This document shows, piece by piece, positions 27,545 to 37,300 of a stretch of DNA of 64,000 bases. The position numbers were made by a program, and so were the translations under genes. The DNA comes from Acidipila rosea. GTDB lineage: Bacteria > Acidobacteriota > Terriglobia > Terriglobales > Acidobacteriaceae. Location: NCBI RefSeq assembly GCF_004339725.1, contig NZ_SMGK01000003.1:441380-505379 (forward strand). Reading direction: 5' to 3'. Under the pieces are notes generated by a model. It ran no database searches, was not told the origin of the DNA, and worked only from the letters and a program-made list of their open reading frames with translations. The first letter of the stretch is position 1, and every line of letters starts with the position of its first letter.

Positions 27545-28537
27545 TCATCCCTCGCCGAGCCGTCGGGCCATGGTTGCCAGAAGCTTCGGGCGCACTGCTG
27601 GACGGGTCCATGGGCATTCCGCGATGCAGATGCCGCAGGACGCTGCTTCCGCGAAATAGGGAATGCACTTGTCGAAGTCGACATACCATCGCTCGACACC
27701 GCGCACCATCTGCTTCTTCGGCGTGATCGCGCCCGGTGGACATGCCTGTGTGCACACCTGGCATGTGCTGCAGAAATCATCTGCGCCGAAGCGCCGAGGC
27801 GACGTCGGAATCAGCGGCATATCTGTAGTGACGCCTGCCAGACGGACGCCCGCGCCGAAACGCGGGTTGATGAGCGAGCCATGCTTTCCCAGTTCACCCA
27901 GGCCAGCGGCGATCGCGGGTGGAATCAGCACCAACGCTCCGGCTGAAGGCCCCGGATAGGGATCGGCCTGATAGCCCTGCGCGCGGATCCAGTTTGCCAG
28001 TGTATAAGACGATCGCGTTCCTTTTGCGTATTGATCGCCCACGTCGCAGACCCCTACACCATTGGTTTCGTCTGAGGGGACTTCGCGCAGGCGCTCATAG
28101 TTGTGCGCAAGTGCAAGCACGATCACCAATGGATGATCGATGGCATAGCCGTCGAAGACATACAGCGGATCCATTGGAGCAATCCCAATATCGTCCGCCT
28201 CGTTAGAGAGCGCGAATCTCCGGACCTCCTCGGTCAGAGTCTCCGCCGGCGCGTCGTTGCGTGTTGCTGACACCGCATTAAGCTCGGGATACGAAGAGGC
28301 AGCCTGAAACGCTTCCGCAGAACCTGGGCATTTCCGGGAATTCTGGCGTGCAACGATCTGCAGTTCACCCCAAGGGTGCTGATCCGGCGGATGCCAAAAG
28401 AACGGGGAAGGTCTGCGCGGCGTCCCCTCGCCAACACCGTTGATGGGATTACCCGAGACGCGCAGCAGCGAACTGATTTCCGGCTTGGGTTGCCAGGTGT
28501 TTCGCCTCGGACGGCGAGGATTGAGTGGTTCGGACAT
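27545..28537 (-). CDS. reductive-dehalogenase-like double 4Fe-4S protein
   Basis: This 330-residue protein has C256xxC259xxC262xxxC266P and a second cluster set ending C301xxC304xxxC308P, plus the GELGKHGSLINPRFG segment that precedes the clusters in RdhA and QueG-like corrinoid enzymes. It lacks a Tat signal and no RdhB anchor is adjacent, as in the catabolic or uncharacterised cytoplasmic RdhA-like group. The N-terminal 60 residues are proline- and arginine-rich and may not be translated from this ATG. It is convergent with the amidase. True dehalogenase activity is unproven. Confidence 0.7.
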   Translation of the reverse strand: MSEPLNPRRPRRNTWQPKPEISSLLRVSGNPINGVGEGTPRRPSPFFWHPPDQHPWGELQIVARQNSRKCPGSAEAFQAASSYPELNAVSATRNDAPAETLTEEVRRFALSNEADDIGIAPMDPLYVFDGYAIDHPLVIVLALAHNYERLREVPSDETNGVGVCDVGDQYAKGTRSSYTLANWIRAQGYQADPYPGPSAGALVLIPPAIAAGLGELGKHGSLINPRFGAGVRLAGVTTDMPLIPTSPRRFGADDFCSTCQVCTQACPPGAITPKKQMVRGVERWYVDFDKCIPYFAEAASCGICIAECPWTRPAVRPKLLATMARRLGEG

Positions 28538-29120
28538 TGAAGTGGCTCACAGAAGAGGGAGACTGCCATGCTTATCCGCACATCAACAGTTCCTCTGGAA
28601 TTTAATCGCAGCCGGAATTGTGCCGGAGTACACAGTCAATGCGAAACCATCCGGGGTTGGGCATCGATGCCCAACCTTCGGTGGACAACAAAGGCTGCGA
28701 GCCACAGACTCTTTAGTGTGGTGGCGGTAGACTCCGGATAGCGGGCATCGGAGCCTGATCTGGACTTCACTACGCTCCGGAGGTATCCACCGTGGTATTG
28801 GATGACGCACTCGATCAATTGCAAAGATAAAAGATAGATGACAACGGAAAGCGTCATTGCCGACAAGGATCTGGAAGTACGCAGCTGGCTGAGATCGTTG
28901 GAGTCAAAGATATCTATGCTTCTGTCAATCGTATCTGCTCGAAGCTGGTAGACCAGACAAGTTTATCCCTGCTGGCGATGAATAAGGGTAGGAATAGCTT
29001 TCCTGATGCTCGTGAGCTATTGTTCCTCTGCGACGTCGGATACCTCGCTCAAATCGCCATCGCAAGGCGAGACCCTAACACAAGGCAGGGTATGCGCCGG
29101 AATTGCCGAATGTTGATTAG
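28538..29120. other. 583-bp region without a convincing gene
   Basis: A plus-strand frame from about 28880 to 29124 reads smoothly (ending RNCRMLIS) but lacks a start codon with a ribosome site and I recognise no family. It may be a gene fragment. The region also holds the 22-bp palindrome listed separately. Confidence 0.3.
28655..28676. repeat. perfect 22-bp palindrome
   Basis: The arm GGTTGGGCATC is followed at once by its exact reverse complement. There is no adjoining T tract on either strand, so it may be a protein-binding site or a REP-like element. Confidence 0.55.
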
Positions 29121-30017
29121 TTAGTGATCCGACTTAACAACGCCGTGCCTCACAGGAATCGATAGTGCCTGATCTCGAAAGGCCATCGGAAGCATCCCAG
29201 TTAAGCGTCGGAAAAACTTCACAAAGTTGGTCGGTTCGGAGAAACCCAGCTCCTCCGAGATTTCCTTCACTGTCATGTTGGTATAAACCAGCACGCGTTT
29301 AGCCTCCAGTGCCACGCGCTTTTGTATAAGTTCCTTCGGCGCTGCTCCAGTGACTACGCTGCAAGCTCGATTCAGAGTTTTTTCGCTGCAACCTAGTTTA
29401 TGGGCAAAAGCGGCTACAGACCTCGTCTCAGCAAAGGACGCTTCCAGCAGCGTCTCAAATCGGTTAAAGATGTCGAACACATTCGATGTTTGCGCGGACA
29501 CGTCCGAGAGCAAGTCACTCTGGCGTTCCAGCCGCAACAAAAGTACGATCAACTCGTTTGACAGGATACGCCGCGAAGTTGGGTGCGCATCCCCTCCGGA
29601 ATACTCCTCAAACAAGGTGGCAAATGCAGCTCTAATCGGCGGTGTCGATTCAATCATCGTCGAGATGCGGTGCGGCTGTATTCCTTCCTTGCTGGGGGAA
29701 ATAAAATTCAATTCAAAGATCAGTAGTTGCGCCTTACACCGGTCTGATATGAATAAACGCTGAACCTGACCGGGCCGGATGAAGATCAGTGATCCTGTTT
29801 TGAGTCGGTAGGAGATAAAGTCGATTTCCTGATGCGCTGTTCCTTCGTTCACCAGCATCAACTGAAAGAACGCAGCGCAGCGCGGTCTTGCAAAGTGCTC
29901 TTTTCCAGCACGTTGGACCGCAGTAGCCAGCGTCACCGCTTCAAAGCCGAGAGCTTGCTTTTTGGCGGCGAAATTGACTCGGGTAATGGATGGGCTACGG
30001 TGTCCGATTTTGACCAT
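29121..30017 (-). CDS. AraC-family transcriptional regulator
   Basis: This protein of about 298 residues has an N-terminal cupin-like sensor region (IRPGQVQRLF) and a C-terminal double helix-turn-helix (VAAFAHKLGCSEKTLNR and VKEISEELGFSEPTNFVKFFRRLTG, here given in part). The ATG at 30017 is preferred because the longer frame to 30119 would run into the divergent gene. It most likely controls the divergent SnoaL-like gene across an 84-bp intergenic region. Confidence 0.8.
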   Translation of the reverse strand: MVKIGHRSPSITRVNFAAKKQALGFEAVTLATAVQRAGKEHFARPRCAAFFQLMLVNEGTAHQEIDFISYRLKTGSLIFIRPGQVQRLFISDRCKAQLLIFELNFISPSKEGIQPHRISTMIESTPPIRAAFATLFEEYSGGDAHPTSRRILSNELIVLLLRLERQSDLLSDVSAQTSNVFDIFNRFETLLEASFAETRSVAAFAHKLGCSEKTLNRACSVVTGAAPKELIQKRVALEAKRVLVYTNMTVKEISEELGFSEPTNFVKFFRRLTGMLPMAFRDQALSIPVRHGVVKSDH

Positions 30018-30101
30018 TTTCAGTACGATTTTGACACTACTCAAGTTGATCGGTCGACCTGACAATCGTTTACATATCGAGCTGCCAAGAAAGGCCAATC
30101 C

Positions 30102-30869
30102 ATGTCCATACGGAAGCATCAGGTCGTTGACCTGTTGAAAAGTATCCAGACCGGTGATACTGCCCCTCTGTCATACATCAATCCGAACAAATACATTCAA
30201 CATAATCACCGCGCCGCTGACGGGCTTGCAGGCTTCGGAGCACTTATCGCGTCGCTCCCCGCAGGGTCGGCGAAAGTTTTCACTCCGCGCGTCTTTGAGG
30301 ATGGGGAATTCGTCTTTTCTCACACCGAATACGACTTCTTTGGCCCGAAGATCGGCTTCGACATCTTCCGATTCGAAGATGGAAGCATCGTCGAGCACTG
30401 GGACAATCTCCAGGAAAGACCTACAGGAGCGAATCCGAGTGGACATACGATGACGGATGGACCCGCAGTAGCGACGGATCTCAACAAGACCTTGGCCAAC
30501 AAGATTCTTGTAGAAGCTTTTGTGGAAGATGTCTTAGTCAACGGCAGAATGCAGAGGCTCGGCGACTATATCGCAGGCGACAACTACGTCCAGCACAATC
30601 CTTATATCGGAGATGGCCTGTCTGGTCTCGGAAAAGCGCTTGAGGCCATGGCCCGCGAGGGCATCACTTTGAAGTACGACACTATCCACCGCATTTTAGG
30701 TGAAGGCAGCTTCGTTCTCAGCGTAAGTGAAGGTGAATTTGGCGGCAAACACGTCTCGTTCTATGACCTGTTTCGCGTGGTCGAGAACAGGATCGTGGAA
30801 CATTGGGACACCATTGAGGAGATCCCAGCATTCGGCGCGGAATGGAAAAATGGCAACGGAAAATTCTAG
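30102..30869 (+). CDS. SnoaL-like protein, two tandem NTF2-fold repeats
   Basis: This 255-residue protein contains two copies of the same domain. The first has KYIQHN, DGLAGFG and IVEHWDNLQE; the second has NYVQHN, DGLSGLG and IVEHWDTIEE. The family (nuclear transport factor 2-like / SnoaL) includes small isomerases, cyclases and many uncharacterised proteins. The internal duplication is clear from the sequence. It is divergent from the AraC regulator and probably its target. Confidence 0.75.
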   Translation: MSIRKHQVVDLLKSIQTGDTAPLSYINPNKYIQHNHRAADGLAGFGALIASLPAGSAKVFTPRVFEDGEFVFSHTEYDFFGPKIGFDIFRFEDGSIVEHWDNLQERPTGANPSGHTMTDGPAVATDLNKTLANKILVEAFVEDVLVNGRMQRLGDYIAGDNYVQHNPYIGDGLSGLGKALEAMAREGITLKYDTIHRILGEGSFVLSVSEGEFGGKHVSFYDLFRVVENRIVEHWDTIEEIPAFGAEWKNGNGKF

Positions 30870-31019
30870 GTGCCGATTACTGGTCCTATGAACTGCACAG
30901 GCGTAGCAGCAATCCAAATAGAGAAGGTTTTCACAGCGAAAGTTGTTTTGTAAGGCGCATTAGGAAATACGGCTTAGAGCATTTCGGGAAATTCAGGGTA
31001 GAGGACATTACTGGACGGC

Positions 31020-31278
31020 GGCGGTTGGGGGCGATTCCTAGGCTGCGTATCAGCGAAGTCCTGGGCCTGAAGTAGATGGATATTGACTGTAAGACGTTAC
31101 AGATGGACATTATCCGGTCGGTGGTGGATGGCATTGTCGGGAAGTGCAAAACGGAGGTCTCCCGCAGGCCGGTTCCATCGATGAGCTGACCACCACCACT
31201 GCCGAGTTGCTGGCCTGGAAACGGGAAACTTGCTACGCCGAGTCGGATGACTGGGTCTTCGCGAGCGAACGAGTTTAG
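31020..31278 (+). pseudogene. tyrosine recombinase remnant, stop and frameshift
   Basis: The plus strand reads RLRISEVLGLK, then TAG at 31073-31075, then MDIDCKTLQMDIIRSVVDG (in part), then after a frameshift DELTTTTAELLAWK and YAESDDWVFASERV to TAG at 31276. These are the catalytic-domain segments of a phage-type integrase such as the one at 47347-48528. It is a decayed, truncated copy. Confidence 0.65.
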
Positions 31279-31332
31279 AGGAAAAGGAACACGAAAGACC
31301 CAAGATGATGACCCGCCGGGACGGGTAATTTC

Positions 31333-31806
31333 CTAGCTCGGCAGGAAACCACGTCGCGCCCGAATCTCCAGGCGCAGCTCTTCGCGAAGCGCCTTGCTCC
31401 TTTTGAGCCGCTTGAAAAACTCCTCCAACACGCTCACCACGATTGAATTCACGCTGACGCCTTCCTCCTCCGCCCAAGCTCGGATGACAGCTCGCGCTTC
31501 GGCACCGACATGTAGCAGCTGCGGCTTGGATAGCGGAAGCCCGGCCTTGCGAGTCTGCGTAATCGTTACATCCTTCCGCTCGACATGGCGCAGAGCGAAA
31601 AGAATCACCTTCGAAAGATCGCCGGCCACCCGCGCTTCTTCCGTAACCGCCTCTCTGAGGTCAATCGGGAGGCGCAGAGTCATCCCTGCCCGGTCTTCCG
31701 TCCACCGCTGTCCTTCACGGTTCACATTTCTCGCTGTCTTCTTTGATGCCAAGTAATCTCTCTTCCTGGTACGAGACATCGGCGGGGTCGAAGGATCGCG
31801 ACCCAT
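31333..31806 (-). CDS. small DNA-binding-like protein with two ribbon-helix-helix segments
   Basis: This 157-residue basic protein contains MTLRLPIDLREAVTEEARV and, further on, HVGAEARAVIRAWAEEEGV, each with the strand-helix-helix pattern of Arc/CopG/MetJ proteins. No toxin gene lies beside it. It could be a plasmid- or island-type regulator. A second ATG at 31779 is possible. The call rests on pattern only. Confidence 0.5.
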   Translation of the reverse strand: MGRDPSTPPMSRTRKRDYLASKKTARNVNREGQRWTEDRAGMTLRLPIDLREAVTEEARVAGDLSKVILFALRHVERKDVTITQTRKAGLPLSKPQLLHVGAEARAVIRAWAEEEGVSVNSIVVSVLEEFFKRLKRSKALREELRLEIRARRGFLPS

Positions 31807-32251
31807 TCAAACCTCGCCGTCTCTACGTTCTCTGATTTTATTGAAATGAAACTTTCAACAAACAAGTCGATTCTAAGGTAAAGAAAGGCAGTTTTGGCCT
31901 GTTAGCCTGAGCCACCAGAGCGTTGTTGTGCCTTCCTTCCGGAGGCGTTTTGTCGCGCTATTGGGCGAGTCATTTTAGACGGTCGATTCTCTCGAGAATG
32001 GAGAAGCGCATGCTTCTCATGACCAGCCAACACCCGGAGCGGAGGTGTCGGTCAGGGCCGCAAAGCGCCGCGCCAGCGGTCGAGGCGCAGCGGAGAGCCT
32101 TGACGGAGCCGGAGCGAAGGGTAATACGCCCGGTCAGTAGGCGCCGGAGACTAGAAACGCCGGAGCTGGCGAGGAAGATTTCCTCCTGATTTTCTGTGGT
32201 TTAGGGTTTCATAAGGTTTAAGACAGACTGATCTTGTTCAATTTATTTATA
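31807..32251. other. 445-bp region, no gene recognised
   Basis: An 88-codon frame at 31923-32189 is arginine-rich, has no ribosome site and matches nothing I know. I see no RNA gene or repeat here. Confidence 0.3.
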
Positions 32252-32270
32252 TGTTCGTGAATCACGAACA
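32252..32270. promoter_or_regulatory. perfect 19-bp palindromic operator upstream of abiEi-like gene
   Basis: TGTTCGTGA and TCACGAACA flank one base, 30 bp before the ATG. TTGTTC at 32234-32239 could be a -35 box. The site fits autorepression by the antitoxin, as known for AbiE systems. Confidence 0.6.
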
Positions 32271-32300
32271 GTGGTAAATTTTGTACAAGAAGCGACTTAT

Positions 32301-33329
32301 ATGGACAAACACCATACACACCGCGAGGAAACCGTCCTCGAAGAGGCGTTCGCAGCACTTCGTCGAACTACCGGCATCGAGGCGCAAATCATCAAGCGCT
32401 GCGATCCCCCTGCGGCAGGGGATGCTCTGATCGAAATCAAAACAACAACGAAGAAATACAAGTTTCTGGCCGAGGTCAAAACTGTACGACACTTCGCCAC
32501 CATCGGCTTAGTAAAGGAGCAACTCGCTCATCTGGACCGCGGGGTCTATCCTCTCCTGGTTGCTCCCTATATCACTCGAGCATTGACAGAACACTGCCGC
32601 GCATTGCATCTTCCATTTCTTGACATGGCAGGAAATGCGTATCTCGATGCTCCGGGCCTCACGATCTACGTGACCGGCGAACCCCGTCCAGACATCGCCC
32701 GTGATGAACCGCGCTATCGGGCTTACACCACAGTCGGGATGAAGGTCGTCTTCGCCCTGCTATGCCGGCCAGAGTTGGCCGAGGCCACTCGTCGCAATCT
32801 CGCCGCCGCAGCCCAGGTTGCGCTTGGCACGGTCGGGCCTGTCATCGAGGATCTGGAGAACCGCGGCTATCTCGTGCAACGTGACAAGAAAATTCTCACC
32901 AAGACGAAAAAGCTGACAGAAGAGTGGGTCGCCCGCTTTCCAGACGCTCTCCGCCCAAAGCTATTCAAGAACCGCTATCAAGCCGACACGGACCGGCTCC
33001 TCGCTCTTAATCTGCATGCGCAACATGCCTTTTGGGGCGCAGAGGTCGCCGCTCAGCGCCTGACCGGATACCTCAAGCCTGAGCAATTCACGATCTATCT
33101 ACGGGGCGATGGAAAGCCCCTATTCAACCAAGCTAGAATGCGCCTCGACCCAAAGGGAAATACCGAAGTATTACAGGCATTCTGGGGTTTTCCCGAAGAT
33201 CCCAATCATCCGGACCTGGTCCCCCCCTTATTGGCCTACGCCGACTTGATGGCGACGCAAGATGGACGTAATCTCGAAACAGCACGCCTTCTCTATGAGC
33301 AGTTTCTCGAACCCACTCACCGTCCCTGA
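32301..33329 (+). CDS. type IV toxin-antitoxin AbiEi-family antitoxin (long form)
   Basis: This protein of about 342 residues starts at ATG 32301 (the frame extends upstream only into the operator). The first 80 residues carry LIEIKTTTKKYKFLAEVK, resembling an E-x-K restriction-endonuclease-like fold. DMAGNAYLDAPGL and the segment LAAAAQVALGTVGPVIEDL, a winged helix, follow. The long AbiEi-type antitoxins share this layout. The gene overlaps the nucleotidyltransferase gene by 35 bp, as expected for an antitoxin-toxin pair. Confidence 0.75.
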   Translation: MDKHHTHREETVLEEAFAALRRTTGIEAQIIKRCDPPAAGDALIEIKTTTKKYKFLAEVKTVRHFATIGLVKEQLAHLDRGVYPLLVAPYITRALTEHCRALHLPFLDMAGNAYLDAPGLTIYVTGEPRPDIARDEPRYRAYTTVGMKVVFALLCRPELAEATRRNLAAAAQVALGTVGPVIEDLENRGYLVQRDKKILTKTKKLTEEWVARFPDALRPKLFKNRYQADTDRLLALNLHAQHAFWGAEVAAQRLTGYLKPEQFTIYLRGDGKPLFNQARMRLDPKGNTEVLQAFWGFPEDPNHPDLVPPLLAYADLMATQDGRNLETARLLYEQFLEPTHRP

Positions 33330-34158
33330 GGACAGGCCGCTCGATCCCGCAATACTTCACATCCTTACCGTGGTGGACGGGGTGGCTGCAAAGCAAGGGT
33401 GTCCATACATCGTCGTGGGTGCGACGGCGCGCGATCTGCTGCTTTACCATGTGTTCGGGATTCCCGCGATGCGTGCCACACAGGACGTTGACTTTGCCAT
33501 CGCCGTCGAGAACTGGGAGCAATTTCAGAAACTCCGTACTGCGCTACTAGCAACCGATCACTTCGAGCCCAGCCGAGTTGAGCACCGACTTTTTCTGAAG
33601 ACGCTGGAGGGAATAACCAAAATCCCTATCGACCTTATCCCGTTTGGAGGGGTCGCCGAAGGCGACACAATTGCGTGGCCGCCGGATAGAGACACGGTGA
33701 TGACGGTTGCCGGATTTGAGGATGCTCTAACGGCGTCGGTTCAAGTCCAAGTAAATGCGACCCTCTCGCTCCCGGTGGTCTCCCTTGCCGCACTGGCTGT
33801 CTTGAAGGTATTTGCCTGGCAGGATCGAAAGACGAACGATAAGGACGCTCTCGACCTGTACCGCGTGATCTCTACCTACGCAGATGCGGGCAACACTGAC
33901 AGGCTCTATGACTCAGAGATATCTCTCCTGGAACAGTTAAATTACGATCTAGAACTCGCCGGAGCCGCACTTGCCGGACGCGATGCCCGGCAACTCTCCA
34001 GTCCCGCAACCCTGACCAGACTCGGCACCTTTTTCGTCTCTGATTTTATGGACACGCTGGCGGAATGTATACGAGCCTCCCGGTGGCCACTGGAGCCGGA
34101 ACAATTGCCGCGCACTCGGACCATGCTATCGACGTTCAGTGAATATCTTTCAGCGTAG
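33295..34158 (+). CDS. AbiEii-like nucleotidyltransferase toxin
   Basis: This 287-residue protein has the nucleotidyltransferase core GATARDLLL followed by ATQDVDFAI (DxD) and IDLIPFGG, which supplies the third acidic residue. AbiEii toxins transfer nucleotides to RNA and arrest growth unless countered by AbiEi. ATG 33295 is preferred over ATG 33262 because it shortens the overlap with the antitoxin gene. Confidence 0.75.
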   Translation: MSSFSNPLTVPEDRPLDPAILHILTVVDGVAAKQGCPYIVVGATARDLLLYHVFGIPAMRATQDVDFAIAVENWEQFQKLRTALLATDHFEPSRVEHRLFLKTLEGITKIPIDLIPFGGVAEGDTIAWPPDRDTVMTVAGFEDALTASVQVQVNATLSLPVVSLAALAVLKVFAWQDRKTNDKDALDLYRVISTYADAGNTDRLYDSEISLLEQLNYDLELAGAALAGRDARQLSSPATLTRLGTFFVSDFMDTLAECIRASRWPLEPEQLPRTRTMLSTFSEYLSA

Positions 34159-34332
34159 TGTTCTTCCAACCCGCGGCTCTCTTCGGCGGGTCGTTCTCGG
34201 TTTTGTACCTGCCGTGAATAATGAAAATATACGAAAACGAAATGCCAACTAAGCTCCGATCCGAAACTCGAAATATAGTCTGAAGCTGACTCATTTATGA
34301 TGAGGACGCATGTTCGGACCTTCCTTTCAAGA

Positions 34333-37300
34333 ATGAGCGATCTAAACGAGGGCCTGTACGACCAGCTCATCACTCGCCGCGTTCGTGAGTCCCTCGATCG
34401 GCAAGCCACCCTTGGCCTGAAATCGTTAGTTGAAGCGATCGAAGAGAACGACCACCCGGATTATCTCGCACGTCACCTAATTCGACAGATAAAGGCCGCC
34501 CTTCATGGATTACCTGCGGAAGACCGTAATCGTCGGCAGATCGACTTGGCGAACTCTCTTTTGGACTTCGTGCGCGATCCGGCAGATTCGATCGAATTAG
34601 ATCCTGTCGATGTACCCGGCCAAGTTCTTCGCGCTATCTACCGCGGCGCTGATGCACCAAAGCCGCCATCCACGCCCCTTAGCGTTACTAGCCTGCTCAT
34701 GAACGCGTTGGATGAACCTCGTCTCGGCTTCGAACTTGAACGCGAAATGGCCACGGCCGATCGCGTATTTATGGTGGTCAGCTTCATCCAGTGGCGCGGG
34801 TGGCAGCGACTCAAAAGCGCATTTCACGAACTCGCGACCCGCCAGGTTCCAATTCGACTCCTCACGACGACCTATATTGGAGCCACCGATTTCCGAGCTA
34901 TCGAGGAAATTTCGCGGCTGCCGAATGTCGAGTTGCGAATCTCACTGGATGGGCGCCGGCGACGTCTCCATGCCAAATCATGGCTGTTTCAGAGGGACAA
35001 TGGCTTCAGCAGCATCTATGTCGGTTCCGCCAACTTGTCTGGACCCGCTCTTGAAGACGGGATCGAATGGACAGTCAAGCTGAGCGAAGTGGAAGCTCCT
35101 CACATTGTCGAACGCTTCCGCGGAGCGTTCGACTCTCTCTGGTGTGATGAGGAATTTGAGCAGTTCCAACCAGACGATGAAGAATTTTGCCGGCGGGTGA
35201 AGCAGTCTTTGGAATATGCGAAGCGCGGGCCAGGAAGCCGCGATTCCGGACCACCAGTGTTCTTTGATCTTCGGCCGCATCCCTACCAACAAGCCACCAT
35301 CGATCAACTTGAGACAGAACGGATCGACAAAGGGCATTTCCGTAATCTCGTCGTCGCCCCAACAGGGACGGGCAAGACGCTGATCGCGGCCTTCGACTAT
35401 GCTCGCCAACCCTTCTCGGGACCTAGACCGAGGTTGCTGTTTCTAGCGCACCGAGAAGAGTTGCTGCGCCAGGCCCGTGATCGATTCCGTCACGTGTTGC
35501 GCGACGAGTCTTTTGGCGATCTGTTAGGTGGTGGAGAAGAACCGAGTAGTTACGAGCATCTATTTGCGACGATTCAGAGCTTTCGCAGCCGAGGTCTGCT
35601 TGAAACTCAGGGCGAGACACATTGGGAATACGTCGTGCTCGACGAAGCACACCACGTGCCAGCAGAGAGCTACCGAGAGATCGTCGCTTCTTTGCGGCCG
35701 CGCATTTTGTTGGGATTGACCGCTACCCCGGAGCGTATGGACGGGGAGAGCATCCTGCCATGGTTCGAAAATCGAATCGCAGACGAGATGCGTCTCTGGC
35801 ATGCAATTGAGCGCCAGTACCTGGTGCCATTCGACTACTACGGCGTTCACGACGGCACCGACCTAACCGGACTTACCTGGAGCCGCGGTTCATACGCCAT
35901 CGGCGAACTCGAACAACGCTACCTGGGCAATATGCGGCGGGCGAACCTAATCATAAGGGAGTTTTGCGAATTCTATGGCGACTGGCGTCTTGCGCGAGGA
36001 CTAGGGTTCTGCGTCAGTATCTCCCACGCTCAATTCATGGCTGAGTCGTTTCGTCAGGCGGGGATACCCGCCCTCGCTATTACCAGCGAATCCACTGATG
36101 ACGAGAGGGCCCAGGCCGCCACGCGATTACGCAATCGAGAGGTGAACGTTCTATTTACCGTTGATCTCTTTAATGAGGGTGTGGACATCCCGGAGGCAGA
36201 TTGCGTCCTCTTTCTGAGACCTACCGAGAGCTCAACCGTCTTTCTCCAACAGTTAGGGCGCGGACTTCGTCTGGATACAGGCAAGACGACTTGCCTTGTC
36301 CTGGATTTCATTGGAAATCAGAGGCGAGAATTCCGATTTGATCAGAGATTCCTTGCTCTATTCGGCGGAACTCGCCAGCAGGTAATTCGGCAGATTGAGA
36401 CGGGGATCACGCGGCTGCCCGGCAACTGTTACTTCCGACTCGACAAAGAGTCTCGAAAAGTCGTCTTGGAGAATTTGAAAGCGCAGCTGCAAGTGAGTCG
36501 GGCTCGGATGGTCGCGGAGCTCAATGCCCTGGCTGGTCACCTCGGACGGCGGCCTACATTGATCGAATATCTTGCCGAAACGCACTATGAGCTTTCAGAC
36601 ATTTACAAGCCTTCGATCGGTGGTTGGTATGTGCTCCTCAATGAAGGACGGTTCCTTGAAGAGCCACCAACGGAAGCCGACATTCTTCTGTCGAAGCGTT
36701 TCCAGCTTTTGCTTCACATCGATTCGACCCGTCGGCTGCGATTTTACCTAGACCAATTGAGCGCGAGACATGTTGGTCTTGAGTCGATTCCCCCTTTGCA
36801 ACAGCGTATGGTCCAAATGCTCACCTTTCGCCTATTGCAGAGCGAGGCGCGACAAAAGGACACCGATTGGGATGCTGGATTGGTGCGACTGCAACAAAAC
36901 AACTCGGCGAGAGCAGAGTTACAGGAACTCTGCGAAGCACTATTGGATATCGTGAAGCTGCATACTGACGAAAGACCCCTGATGGATGAATGCCCTCTCT
37001 TCCTCCATCGGCGATACACGCGTGAGGAGGTTCTGGTTGGACTAGGTCTGCCAAATCTTGTTGGAGCGCGTCACACTCAGACGGGCCGTCTTTGGATTGA
37101 ATCATCAAATACGGAGATCTTATTCGTGACGCTAGACAAGTCTGAGAAGACTTTTTCCCCCTCAACACGCTACGAGGACTTCGCGCTAAGTCCCACCAGA
37201 TTTCATTGGCAATCCCAGAGCACTACGGGCGAGAACTCTCCTACCGGCCAGAGGTACTCACGCCAGCGGGAGAATGGCGCTAGCTTCTTATTATTCGTCC

